Assembly: GCF_000002235.5 (NCBI RefSeq)
Contig: NW_022145609.1
Location: forward strand, 34,852,630-34,916,629
From: Strongylocentrotus purpuratus
Taxonomy: Eukaryota; Echinodermata; Echinoidea; Camarodonta; Strongylocentrotidae
Direction of reading: 5' to 3'
DNA length: 64,000 bases
A program made the position numbers and the translations under genes. The stretch's first letter is position 1; each line of letters opens with the position of its first letter. The notes under the pieces are model-generated. The model was given only the letters and a program-made list of their open reading frames with translations. It had not been told where the DNA came from and did no database searches. Shown here in pieces: positions 24,213 through 34,500 of this stretch.

Positions 24213-26654
24213 ATAGTATGTTTAATTATGTTAAGTTTTGTTTCTACAAATAATTGTAGTAGCACCTTGTGACCTTGAGTGTCTATCTTGTCAGAAAGTG
24301 CGACATGAAAATCTATATAATATTATCATCTCAGACTGCTTTAAACAAAATAAAGAGTCCTTAAAACATCTTACCTCTTACAACAAAGAGCTTTGCAATA
24401 TTCTATGGAAAGCTCAAGAGTTTCCCGGAATTCTTTCTGTCTACCCGGAAGGGCAGCTAGTCCAAACTCCCCCGCTGTCCTATCACCTACAGAGGGAGAT
24501 AAAATAACAGATAAGATTAAATCAAAGTCTGCAGTTCTATTACAAAGTTTGAATGCATTCCCTCATGATTTCAATAAAATAATATTCCAATCCAATCCAG
24601 GAATTTATAAAGCGCCAATATCTAGTTACCTAATCAAAGGCGCTGATGAGACTGAAAAACTACCAAGAATGTCTGTTCATGATTCTAACTGGGAAAGACA
24701 AAAAAGCAGTGACTAATTGTAAGCAATCTGAATTAGGTATGTCTTTAGTTGAGTTCTGAAAGTGGATAACTGGTGATAAGAGAGAACAAAATGGGGGAAG
24801 ACCATTCCACAATCTTGATTCAAATAAACCTATTCAATTCACAAAGAGAAAATGATTGAAATGAGTGATTAATACTGTCAATGAATGACGTCATCGGTTC
24901 ATGCGCAGTAACAGGTTAAAATACGGCCGCAGGAATTTTAATATAGAGTTCACTTTCAATAAAGAAAATCCGGAAAAAAAGACCCTTAAACGCATCATAC
25001 AGTCAATCTGGTAAGTGGAACCCATGTATATTAGCCTAGGCCTAATTTTCGAGAAAAAATTTGGTGACCAGATCTGGCCACCAAAGTTTATTTTGTTTAA
25101 AGGTAATACAAAGTTTTGGAAATTTGGGAATTTTGAAAATTGGGTGGATAGTGATGCTTTAAAATGTTGATATATTTGGATACCCCTGTGGATGTATTAT
25201 AAGCACTAGAAAATTTAGCCCCTAAAACACTCTGCTTTCGAGAAAAATTGAATATAAAAATTTACCGGTGCTCCCAGTAAATTTTTATACATTTTGAATA
25301 GCGACTACGGCCGTACCATGAAAATCTCAGAATATGTAATTGTGATATATAATTTCCAAACGGGAATAGCTAATCGGTCGATTTTAGTCAAGAAACATTG
25401 TTTTATAGCTTAATTAATATCTTGACCTTGAGAGGGAGCTATACAACATGAAGAGTTTATTATCTAAAATTTCACAACTTCAGACTCGATTTCAACTGCG
25501 ACAACGATCACTGAATATTGTAGGATCGCATATGTTTCCAATATATTCATTTGAACCAAATTCATGACCCCATACCAAAACTTTGTATTACCTTTAAGGG
25601 TCTTTTTCCCAGATTTTCTTCGTTGAAATTGAGCTATGTGTTCAAATTCTTGCAGCTGTATTTTAAACTGTTACTGTCATTGAATGACATCATATTCCTT
25701 CATGCGCAGTAATAATTTACGAGAATAAATGCATCGGACATGAATCCGCTAAAATTGAGTAGTCTAGGCCTACAGTAGGTCTACTTTGGGCAATGTTTGG
25801 TGACCAGATCTAGCCACCAAAGTTTGCACAGGAGACCCTCTACTCTAGGAGCCGATCCTACCCAAATAAGAGGCTAACGAAAGAGACAGAAATTTTCGGT
25901 CTAGGCCTAACTCCGACCCAGGGAGCTCCGCCGCACACCGCCGCCGAACTCCAGGGAGCTCCCTGGATTTTTGGTCTAGGCCTAACTCTGATCCAGGGAG
26001 CTCCGCCAAGCGCCGAGCCTTCGGCGGCGGCGGCGGAGTACAGCGCGCTCCCATGAAGCTTTGACATTTCATTCAATTATTAGGGAAAGAAGACAATTTG
26101 TTGTACAGTTCTCGACTCTTAATCCTTGTTTGAATCAAGTTCCCCTTCCTCTGCACATAGCGCTGGAGCTCTGACGTTTCATTACATTATTAAATAAAGA
26201 AGCAATTCGTTGTACCGTTCTCGACTCTTAATCCTCTTTTTTCCTTTCTTCTTTCCCTTTTTTTTGGGGGGGGGGGGCGGCATTTGGGGGGGGGGGGCGA
26301 CTGCCCCGCCCCCCCCCCCCTCCTCCCCTTGGCTACGCGCCTAAGCCCTAGGGGTATCGGGGTGGAATTCCCATCATCTCAGTCGATGTTTTGCAAGAAA
26401 TTTGATTTCTACACAAGCCAAGGGCAAGCTACCAAGATTTCGTCTGTCCTAATCTTACCAGGATAGCTGGACATCAAGACGTGTTCCACTTCTGCTTGCT
26501 TTCTTGCTGATGCTATTTCGTCTTTCGAAAACTCGAAAGGAAAGACACACTCCACAGCTTGAAATCCCGCTGTTTTAGCCGCGGCATACCGACTAGCGAA
26601 ACTTGGTAGCTCTGTGAACATAATGGAAATGTTGGCTGCAAATTTAAGTGGCAT
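14926..26654 (-). CDS. HYI: Putative hydroxypyruvate isomerase, complete 8-exon gene
   Basis: Exons, 5' to 3' on the minus strand: 26654-26459, 24486-24375, 22469-22349, 21014-20936, 18586-18537, 18187-18118, 16970-16833, 14969-14926. All junctions are GT/AG with matching phases and give 269 codons; the family is about 260-280 residues. The product is a TIM-barrel sugar isomerase of the xylose-isomerase-like superfamily, which in bacteria interconverts hydroxypyruvate and tartronate semialdehyde. The metal-binding set of the family is present: Glu151 (IEPIN), Asp187 and His190 (DIYHVQ), Gln213 (GHIQVSQ) and Glu250 (GAEYKP). PGRQKEFRE and APGRNEP are further family signatures. I see no targeting signal, so it is probably cytosolic. 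The physiological substrate of the animal enzyme is uncertain. HYI diverges from DBT across about 4.8 kb. Confidence 0.94.
14970..16832 (-). other. HYI intron 7, with LINE fragment
   Basis: Apart from the LINE relic at 15948-16170 and a (TCTA)n stretch near 15937, I see only AT-rich unique sequence. Confidence 0.5.
15948..16170 (-). pseudogene. LINE reverse transcriptase C-terminal fragment
   Basis: Minus-strand translation gives KYFGHVKRHQSLLKDVLEG, then SRSRGRPRTNWEENVKNW and RMAEDRVKWRDVAINLQTGR. This is the conserved C-terminal region of non-LTR retrotransposon polymerases (GRPRxxWxxxVxxW, DRxxWRxxV). It is 5'-truncated and lies in HYI intron 7 in the same orientation as HYI. Confidence 0.8.
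16833..16970 (-). CDS. HYI: HYI exon 7
   Basis: Encodes GHIQVSQAPGRNEPSLKGEI onward to YKPST (residues 210-255), including Gln213 and the catalytic-site Glu250 in GAEYKP. Phase 1 donor. Confidence 0.95.
16971..18117 (-). other. HYI intron 6, with GA-rich tract and MITE
   Basis: It contains a GAGA-rich tract (17390-17500) and the inverted-repeat element at 17530-17840. No other feature is seen. Confidence 0.5.
17530..17840. mobile_element. MITE with about 33-bp inverted ends
   Basis: ATTGTTTGCGAGAGTGCAAA at the left end reappears inverted at the right end. The match extends through CGACTTGCGCC (left) against CGATTTGCGCC (right). The interior has no transposase. A target-site duplication is not obvious. 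Confidence 0.7.
18118..18187 (-). CDS. HYI: HYI exon 6
   Basis: Encodes DIYHVQLVHGDLTRIIKEYM onward (residues 187-209). It carries Asp187 and His190. Donor GTAAGTTT, phase 1. Confidence 0.92.
18537..18586 (-). CDS. HYI: HYI exon 5
   Basis: A 50-bp exon encoding AVDIIKRVGCDNVKLQL (residues 170-186), with consensus acceptor TTTGCAG and donor GTAAGT. Confidence 0.9.
18587..20935 (-). other. HYI intron 4
   Basis: It holds two G runs (18697 and 18961), an imperfect hairpin with AATTACCGG motifs (19526-19607) and a TTAA-type MITE at 20138-20508. The rest is AT-rich and unremarkable. Confidence 0.45.
20138..20508. mobile_element. TTAA-type MITE (AGGTAAAGACCAG family), intact copy
   Basis: The ends GGTAAAGACCAGT and GGTCTTTATC are inverted and flanked by TTAA (20134-20137 and 20509-20512). 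It is about 371 bp. It preserves the uninterrupted sequence of the copy at 401-1434 and so defines the TA target of the nested insertion there. Confidence 0.8.
20936..21014 (-). CDS. HYI: HYI exon 4
   Basis: Encodes residues 144-169 (EDIIAVIEPINDRYTIPNYF onward). Glu151 in EPIN is the expected metal ligand. Phase 1 donor GTGAGC. Confidence 0.93.
21015..22348 (-). repeat. HYI intron 3, purine-rich minisatellite and microsatellite
   Basis: Five perfect 21-bp units (ATGGCAGGAAAGAAGAG core) lie at 21453-21557. GA-rich tracts run 21300-21710, and a pure GA stretch lies near 21670-21702. The plus strand is purine-rich, so the HYI transcript is CU-rich here. Long serine/leucine open frames on this stretch are repeat artefacts. 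Confidence 0.7.
22349..22469 (-). CDS. HYI: HYI exon 3
   Basis: Encodes residues 103-143 (RMHVMSGRILAHEEGQRSSL onward), matching the IHLMAG strand of the family. It ends in phase 0. The coding sequence contains AGGTCAAAGGTCA, a perfect DR1 nuclear-receptor motif. Confidence 0.92.
22578..22955. mobile_element. TTAA-type MITE (AGGTAAAGACCAG family), copy 3
   Basis: The left end is TTAA plus AGGTAAAGTCCAG. The right end is diverged (GGTCTATACATGTACCT). It abuts the next MITE at a shared TTAA near 22956-22959. Confidence 0.7.
22960..23495. mobile_element. TTAA-type MITE (AGGTACTATGTCCC family), copy 2
   Basis: The inverted ends GATACTATGTCCC and GGAACATAGTACCT lie between TTAA at 22956-22959 and TTAA at 23496-23499. 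Interior landmarks match 12319-12865 in reverse orientation. Confidence 0.75.
23501..23939. mobile_element. MITE with GGGAAATCCAACC ends
   Basis: GGGAAATCCAACC on the left and GGTTGGATTGCCC on the right are inverted. TTAA lies just left of it but not on the right, so its target duplication is unresolved. It is the third of three abutting MITEs in HYI intron 2. Confidence 0.6.
23940..24374 (-). repeat. HYI intron 2 remainder with GAT microsatellite
   Basis: A (GAT)n run lies at about 24162-24211 and a short TCTTTTATCTTTTAT repeat at 24021-24043. Nothing else is seen. Confidence 0.6.
24375..24486 (-). CDS. HYI: HYI exon 2
   Basis: Encodes residues 66-102 (GDRTAGEFGLAALPGRQKEF onward) and ends in phase 2 at donor GTAAGATG. 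PGRQKEFRE is a conserved family motif. Confidence 0.92.
24487..26458 (-). other. HYI intron 1, with MITE and GC-rich repeats
   Basis: It includes inverted flanking segments (24890-25097 and 25594-25790, both with CATGCGCAGTAA) around the TTAA-MITE at 25101-25593. There is a GC-rich duplicated segment (CCAGGGAGCTCCGCC, 25918-26010), reverse copies of the 5.5-6.3 kb repeat (26105-26235), and G/C runs (26267-26325). Confidence 0.5.
25101..25593. mobile_element. TTAA-type MITE (AGGTAATACAAAG family)
   Basis: A perfect 19-bp inverted repeat, AGGTAATACAAAGTTTTGG, is flanked by TTAA on both sides (25097-25100 and 25594-25597). The element is 493 bp with no coding capacity. Confidence 0.85.
26459..26654 (-). 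CDS. HYI: HYI exon 1
   Basis: Encodes residues 1-65 plus one base (MPLKFAANIS...LMSSYP). It covers the first barrel strand (KFAANISIMF) and FQAVECVFPF. The donor is GTAAGA, phase 1. Confidence 0.93.
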
Positions 26655-28325
26655 CTTGATTTAAATATTTTTCCCTAATCTGGAAAGAAAGTCGAGATTT
26701 GTCGGACAGTAGTAACTAGTAGATCTAGTTAAATTAGTTTTAGTGAGTTCTTCAGCTTCAAATATCAACAGCTGATCTGAAAAAATGCACACTGCCTTTG
26801 GAGATCACCTTCTTCTGTTTTGGCGATTTTAGTCGTGTCAGCTGGGAGCTGAGCTGGGTGAGGGTAGCTAGACGTTTAAAAATAATTACCGTATGCCCAA
26901 AAAGGCAAAATATAAAAGGAAAAAAGTGTTTTCCCTAAAATAGGAAGAATTGCTGTTATTTGTGATTGCTGACAACAGACGAGACAATCGTAATGTTTAC
27001 ATTAACAGATATCATTCACATATATTGTTTGAACGTGTCGATGCATCAAAAAAGATATTGTGAATGTCAAGCCTAGGATTTGATTCGATTTGACTTGAAA
27101 AGGTATAAAAACCACATGGCAGCTCAACAGTACTTGAGTGGAACTTACATCTGTTTTTTTTTCATAATTTTTTTAAATAAATGCAATACAAAGTAAATAT
27201 CATACAATTTGGTATTAAGACTTTTACATGATTAAAGAGAAACACATAATTATAATTGTTGTACTCCATCTATAGAATTTGTGAGAATAACTTGATACTC
27301 GTTGAACTTGGTCACATTATGCGACTATTTCTTTCAGCCTTAACTGTATATTATAGCACACCTTGACATTTCAATTTCTTAAATTAATATATTTAATGTT
27401 CTACTTTCAACGCCTTTTTTTTTTATTGAATTTGACATAAATCTTTGTTAATTAATTGTTGCGACCTTTTCCAAAAGTGATCTTCACGCAACACTTTGTC
27501 ACTCATTTAACATGCCTAACTTAAGTAAAGCGCTTAATTGGTCGGACTGAGCGGGGGCAGTGAATGGGGAGCGGGGGCGTGTTTAATCCAACCCTTGACC
27601 AAGTCGAAATTTCAATTCCTTAGGTTGTAACAGGAGGGGAAAGTGTAGGAATTTCCCTCTCATCTATATGTCTCGCCTTAGAACAATCTTTTGGAATTTT
27701 GGGATTTATCTTTAAACTCTGTAAAGATAATTTAAAATTAATATTCAGAAAGGAAGCTACGCTTTGAGGGCTCTGATATGCATTAGTTACAGTTTTCATC
27801 TGCATTCATTATCCATTCAAACCTGTAAAAATATTTTGTGACCATGATTATGATAATTTCCGTCAATTTTGGTTTCTAAAATATGTCGGTCTATACCGGT
27901 TTCGCAATGCTTCATAACTCACTTTTCGCTTAGTGATCACGTGTTAAATGGATCAGTTGGTATCCTATGGCCCATTACCTCCTTGTTTTAACTGTCCAAG
28001 TTAGGCATCCGACTCAACCTAATATGCTGTTCGAAGTCACGTTGCAACCAAGCAGTAAAATTTCGAAGTGTGTTCCAGATCGATTTGTAAATGGACATTT
28101 TTTGAACAATTTCAGCGAGAAAAAAATTGTCTTAGTGTGCTAATCACAAGTGCGACATGAGTACAGTACTTTTATAAACATATTGCACATGAAAATTGAA
28201 AGTCTTTCGGTAATATTGGTCACAGTAAGAATAGCAGATAAAGAATGTTGTACTGTAAAGCATCACCAGAAGAGAAAGAGGTGGAGCAGAGGAGGGGAGG
28301 GGAGAAAAGAGAGAGAGAGAGAGAC

Positions 28326-28376
<51 letters not shown>

Positions 28377-28720
28377 AAGAGAGACAGAGAGAGACAGAGA
28401 GGGGGGAACAGAGAGGGGAACAGAGAGACGAAGGGATCAAGAGGAAGAGGCAGGTGCAGAGAGAGCACAGAGAGACAGGCAGACAGACAGTCAGAGAGAG
28501 AGAGAGAGAGAGAGGAAATGGGATGGGAGAATTTCGGTACCTCATAGTTCTCATCTTAGGCAAGGACAATCAAGTGCATATAGATACGGCTACAGTCACA
28601 GACTCTGCTCTCAGGCCGGAGATGCATGGAGGAGTGATTCTGCAAATCTTAGAGAAAGGGATGCGCTTCTTTCTTTAAGAGAGGAGACGCCATGATTGCA
28701 GTTCATCATAAGTTTTTTTT
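26655..28720. other. Intergenic, HYI upstream region
   Basis: This is part of the divergent region between HYI and DBT. It contains an inverted pair GCCTAACTT/AAGTTAGGC (27513 and 28000) and a GA/GACA-rich tract (28290-28515). I cannot place a promoter. Confidence 0.4.
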
Positions 28721-28724
28721 TTTT

Positions 28725-29180
28725 AGAGTCAGGGTCAGTAATAATCCTGAGAGCTCTCTTCTGAACTCGTTCGATCGATGGTTACAGAATGGTTGTTTGT
28801 GATCCCTGAAGTCCAAACAGGTGCTGCAAATTCTAGCACTGGCCTGATGTACAGCATGTAGATAGTAGCAAAATCCTTGGTGGTAATGCATTCCTCCGAA
28901 GTATATTTAAAAAATAAATTCTTCTTGAAGATCAAACGGCTGACCTGCCCATCCCGTTTGAGATTATCCTGAAGGAAGACTCATATAGGAGTTTTAGGGA
29001 TGAGACAGATTCCAACGTGGTAGAGCGGGGGTTGGCGAAGAAATGAAATCTGCATAGCTTTGCACTTTGTAGCATTCGGGACAATACCATTGGACCAAGG
29101 AGTCTAGATGCGACTGCAACTCAGATGGATGCGTTTTCTTCAAAACCTCCACAATTGTCAAGTCATTCACATTATAGACC
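28725..29180 (-). pseudogene. LINE reverse transcriptase fragment (Jockey-like)
   Basis: Minus-strand reading frames give VNDLTIVEVLKKTHPSELQS, NGIVPNATKCKAMQISFLRQ and YIRPVLEFAAPVWTSGIT, then RVQKRALRIITD. These follow the RT palm-to-thumb order of non-LTR retrotransposons. The pieces sit in different frames and contain stops, so it is a decayed relic. Confidence 0.75.
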
Positions 29181-29287
29181 CGATATTATTGTTTGTGAGG
29201 AAGGGGGCAACGTGCCTCAATTACGTATGAGGTTATATCACATTAATCATGTTATTTTTGGTACATAGCTTCCCTTAGACCAATTCC

Positions 29288-29960
29288 TTACAACTTTCTT
29301 TACACTTGGGAAAACAGAACTTATTTTGTTTTGTTCTAAAAGTAGTTCTAAAAAGTCATTTGAGTTCAAAGTGACACACAATAATCAAGTAATCAAGAGA
29401 AAAGAATCTGTGAAGTATTTTGGCATTGAGTTGGCTAGCGCCATTTAGTTTTCGTCATCAGTAGAATCAGTTGTAAAAAAAGTAAATTTTCGTCTGAATT
29501 TTTTTTATACAGATATCAAAGTTGTATGGATTTAAAAGCAAGACGTATACTCTGTTTTGCTCTTATTCAAAGTTTATTTGACTATGCTAACCCTGCATGG
29601 TATGGTATAGTAACATAAACAAATCAGATCAAAAAAAGTTGATACAGAACCAAAATGGTGAGATTCATCAACTGTTCACGGTCCAAGAACTCATGTTGGC
29701 TACAGCGAATTTTCTAAAGCTGGTTTTATTGAAGTCAACCAAAGATCAAAACGACTCGTATTGCATCACGTGCGTAAAAATCATACTAGGTCGAATCATT
29801 AAATTCGATCCAACTTCGATCTTGTCACTGACTTACATGAGTATATACAAGAAATAGCCGATTCAACTTTAACTTACCAGAACGAGTAGGTAGTTTTGGA
29901 AATTCGTTTTATTACAATTCCCTTCCTAATGATATAAAGGAAATATAAAACTTTGCTAAT
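29288..29960 (+). pseudogene. LINE reverse transcriptase fragment
   Basis: Plus-strand frames give LGKTELILFCSKSSSKKSFE, VIKRKESVKYFGIEL, SRLNFFYTDIK and later SFGNSFYYNSLPNDIK. This is the order seen in LINE polymerase C-terminal halves. Stops and frameshifts are frequent. It is a different element from the minus-strand relic beside it. Confidence 0.7.
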
Positions 29961-30474
29961 TTTAAGAGGAAATTAAAGGAATACCCATAACACTTGAGAG
30001 TCAGAGAAGAGAAGCGAATGACATGTTATATGATTGAAATTGTTATTCTTCTGCCGGTTCATACTATTTCATTTTGTAAACTTATGTTTTTGTATTATAC
30101 TTTATATAGGAATTCTACGTATTCATCAGCATTCTCCTCTTTTTCTTCTTCTCCATCTTCTTTTTTTTCTCGTACTTATTTTCATTTCTATCATCACTTT
30201 AATGTTGTTATCTTTAATAATTTTTTCCTTTCTTATCTGTCTGTAAATATTACTATTTCAACTTATTAATTTTGTACATGTCTGTCGGGGACCTCACTGG
30301 AAATAAGCTCTCGAGCTTTCGTGGGTTATCCTGTTCAAGGTGACATAATTTTGATCTGTTATTCTTGTAGGAAGCTTGGCGAATACAAATCAATCAAACA
30401 ACAGCCCCAAGCAACAAAAATAATATGTAGGCCTATTTTGGGGAGAACAAGGTATATTTGCAAATCAAACTCTC

Positions 30475-30840
30475 TTGACCGTTAAAAAAGCAAAAACAAA
30501 ATACTTTGGCGATAGGTCCTTTTCATGCTCTGCTCCACGTCTGTGGAATTCTCTCCCAGCCTCCATTCGTTCCATCTCTGATATTACTTTGTTTAGATCA
30601 AAATTAAAAACCTACCTACTGGAAAATGCATATTCAACCTAGCTCTTAAATTGTTACCTAGTTCTTAAATTGTTACCTAGTTCTTATATTTTTACCTTAC
30701 CTTGTTATATGTTTCATAATTTCACTTCATATTTGTTTTCTTGTCATTACTCTGTTTAGTTTTAATTGTATCAATATTGTAAAGCGCTTTGATATAAATG
30801 TTTTATGAAAAGCGCTATATAAGTAAAAGTTATTATTACA
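30475..30840 (+). pseudogene. LINE 3' end (CR1/L2-like)
   Basis: A plus-strand frame reads YFGDRSFSCSAPRLWNSLPA, SIRSISDITLFRSKLKTYLL and then stops. A 3' tail with GTAAAGCGCTTTGA and AAAGCGCTATATAAGTAAAA follows. Both parts are typical of CR1/L2-type LINE 3' ends. Confidence 0.8.
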
Positions 30841-31439
30841 TGCGGATAAACCCCGTATATGCCGGTTTGCGGCTATAGATTCAATCTGAAACGGTAATCC
30901 CCACTTCGGGAACGGAGGGACCGCATTCATGTTCCCAAATCTCAGGTAAAGGGGTACTTTTCACGCAGCAAAAAAAAAAAGGCCCGTATCGACTTTACAC
31001 CGGACTTATATTAGGGGGGTGTTTCAAAAAAGGTGCCACACATTATGTAGTTAAAATGTCATATAATAGTTTTAAAAGCCTTCAAATTGAAAAAACGGAT
31101 TTTGTCCCCTGATTTTCTGTATAGTGCTGTTAAAACCCGCGTAGGGCTACATGCCTGTTTGATTCAATCTGAAACAGTAAGACCCAGGCAGTAAGATATC
31201 ACCTTTAAAATGGTGTCAGTCATTATTTAGTTACAATGTCATACGAAAAATCCAAATCTAATCTCTTCCTCCTATTGCCGTTCCCGTCAGCCGAGACGTG
31301 CAAAATTATCTTTTTCTTTTTCGAGTGTACGATTTAGAGACACTATAGCACCCATTATTGGTGGCTAGCCTCTTCCTTGGCTTACATGTACCCATGTGTA
31401 TGGTCGACAGTTTCAAGGAGCTTCTTATAATTATACAAA
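30841..31439 (+). other. Region upstream of DBT
   Basis: It holds a diverged direct repeat: GATTCAATCTGAAAC at about 30878 and 31160, and GTCATA near 31058 and 31236. The DBT promoter presumably lies within it; an ATTGG (inverted CCAAT) stands about 80 bp before the start codon. No TATA box is evident. Confidence 0.3.
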
Positions 31440-31511
31440 ATGGCGAGCTTCATGAGATTTTTGCAGCCCAAGAACGTGTTTGTTTACAACCGTTTTTCAT
31501 CAGGTCTGCAA
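31440..31511 (+). CDS. DBT: DBT exon 1, start codon and presequence
   Basis: Encodes 24 residues, [20 protein letters not shown] then SGLQ, rich in Arg/Lys and without Asp/Glu, as expected for a mitochondrial presequence. An in-frame TAA lies just upstream (31428-31430). The context CAAAATGG is good, and the donor GTAAGT is perfect. The phase fits exon 2. It is placed by logic rather than homology. Confidence 0.8.
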
Positions 31512-34500
31512 GTAAGTATGGTCACTTAACCAGCAATCTAATACTAATAGGCCAATACAGGGCTGTCTGCTGTCAACTTTGGGGAACTGCTTCGAGTTCG
31601 TGGGAGATCGTCACTCCAGCAAAGCATAGAGACTTAGAGAGTCAATGCTAATGCGTATTGACCTCTAGGCTCTAGTACTGCATAGGCAGCATTTGAAATA
31701 CATGGATAGTCAATGCACTCACAACACTAAAATGCACATAATCATGCCGATCGATGCGGCTGATCGGCAAGTTTGACAGTAGACTCACAATTTGAATTTG
31801 AAATTATTCTTTCTATTACATTGGAAAGTTGAAAAATTGTATTTTACTGCTATGGTGTCATCAACCGTCACTAGTAGAACCTAGTCTAAAGTACCAATTT
31901 TGAGTGAACTTAGTTTAGTTTTGTACAGTGGTGTTTGAAATGTTGAGAATCAATAGCACAGCTTTTAATACACAGCCAGGATAGTAATGCAGCTATGTGT
32001 GGGCCCTACCTAAAATTAAAAATGGATAGGCTACGGGGAATGAATCGGCGTCGGCGTCAATAGCCGATCGGTGTCGATGCACCGATGCAAAATTGCAAAT
32101 ATAAAAATTATATAGATGTCTAGAGGTGTAATTAAGGTAGACATAGGGGTCTACAAAAATAAAAACAAAAACGATATGCATGTAACAAATTGCACGCAGA
32201 CGGTGGTTAAACATAAATGCTAAACGGTTTTGATGAATACGGTCGTTTAACCGTCGGTTAAACGTTTTGACTCTGGCTTATCACTGACTATTCTGATTTC
32301 CGATCTGCGCATTGGCGATGCGAAAAACGGATTCCGCAATGATTTTCTTGTTCACGTTATGAGCAATAAATCGCCCGGAATACAGACAACTAAAATAAAA
32401 GTAGACGATGAACTGGGGGTATTTTGTTACGTGAAATTCGTTTTTTGCATCGCCAAGGTGTGGATTGGGAACCTTAAACCCACAGGGCGCCGAAGAAAAA
32501 AAAAAAGGTCTGCGAAAATGCGATCCTTATTTTTAGGATGCATTTTGTTCTTAAAGTGACTTGGTAACATGTAGCATTACAGTCACTACCTTGGCACCAT
32601 TTTCTCTCATCTGAAGTCCCTTTAAAGGGAGTTAAGATGGAGAGCCTTTATATGATTTAACATACATGTAGCGCCGGTTGACCCTACCCGATAGGCAAGT
32701 ACACTATTGTAGGAAAGAGTACTTTCCACGGTAGTCTGTAAAACTTTTGTAAACAAGTGCAAAACTTGCATGGCATTTTGATATAAGAATTTTAGAAGTC
32801 TAAGGCAATAAAGATACTAACTAACCGTTGTGGACAAATGCAAGCGAGAGAATAATCGGTTGTTTAATCTTGACTTTTATAACAAAATAAAAAAGGAATA
32901 CCCCCTTTCAAATTTACTTGGCCAACTGAGTCCTGTCATGGATCATTTGGGGCGTCTATGTTAAATCAAACAAGGGTTCGCAAACTCCCTGTTCCACAAA
33001 TTTGGAGTTTCCGACGTAAACAGAAAATGAGAATCAGGTTTTCTCCTGACTGCTTGTTGAAGGGTGCATTTGTTTAGGTGGCCATACAAGCTTTATGATT
33101 CAATCTAAATTTTGTTCATAGAGAAAAGTTGAGATTAAATTTTACAATTTGTCCATTTCCTTTTTAGTTAACATTGTTGACTTCAACAGTCCCAGATATC
33201 ATCAATTTTCAAAAAGAGTACAAGTACACAAGTCTTGGGACTGATCATTGACATTGTGACTACAATTTCAGCTCAACTTGATATCTTGGCTTTATGAATA
33301 AAGGGGGACTCGGTCATTGATCCAATACATGTCTAATAGGAAAGTCACCAATTGAAACCTCTGTGAATTCATGCCCATATGTTTTGTTGATACCGGTATA
33401 TATTTTGCATTTGTTTCAATGCAGAGCTCACTTCGACATCATTCATCATGCATGAACCAACAAGAGAGAAGCCAGCCATTGCCTAGCTGTCTGTGGTCCA
33501 GCTCAAGACCAACCAAGAGGGCAAAGCAATCAATGTCATGTTCTAGAAATGGACCTACTTTCTCAACAGCCATCAGACAGATATCAATTTCATCAAGTAA
33601 GCAATGTTCATGTTTTGCAAATATTTTATAGTTTCGACTGCTGATAAATTATGATTTTCTTACTCTTTCTTCATATTTCTCATTACTTTTTGTTGATAAT
33701 GAATTATGAAAAATTGAAAACATGTCATTATTAATGTTTATTGGTATTTGGACAAGGTCTCTTGAAGGACTTCTATATACCGTATATTTTAGATGTTTTG
33801 AAAATCTGATTGTGAGGTTTAACTAAGCAAAAATATTCTGAGATGACAGAAAACATTGGCAAATCCTTTGTCATAACTAAGTTCTCACTTTGGTAATGGA
33901 TGAACATCTTTATAAAGTCCTGTTTTCTTTGTAAGTTTGGCAAATGCATACATAAATAATTGCTTTACTTTCATGCATGTATCCAATTTTTTTTTCTCTT
34001 TTGGAGAGTAATTAAACATGATTGTTATACCGGTAGTTTTGTAGTTATCTTGCTGCCTATTCCTCTTCAATTAGGCCAACATGATATTCAAATGTTAATT
34101 TTGTCATATTAAACCAGTTGCAAGACTTGGGTAGGTACTGTACAATTCTATACTTGCTTTGATAGTCAGTCATTCTGCAATGTCAATATATACATGTAGG
34201 ACTGATCACATAAGAAGTAATATTCAGACATTGTCTTGCAGATATAGGACAATCATATTGTTACTGATATTCTCAAATGTGCAGGATCCTGTGGTGAGGT
34301 TGTACAATTTAAGCTATCAGATATTGGAGAAGGCATCATGGAAGTAGTGGTTAAAGAATGGTAAGTGATCATTTTGTAGTGGGGATAGTATTACATAACT
34401 TTTTCAAAATTCATGCAACAGAGAGTGAGAGGGATGAAAGAGAGATTGATGACGAACTAGTCAAAGAGAGATACATACGATAAAGAGGTAGATAAAGAAA

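Noticed and set aside
24238..24716. Plus-strand frames of about 90-107 codons
   Set aside because: They overlap HYI exon 2 in antisense and show no family signature.
28144..28695. Long Arg/Glu-rich and Ser/Leu-rich frames
   Set aside because: They are simple GA/GACA repeats with no conserved domain, and no splice context supports a gene.
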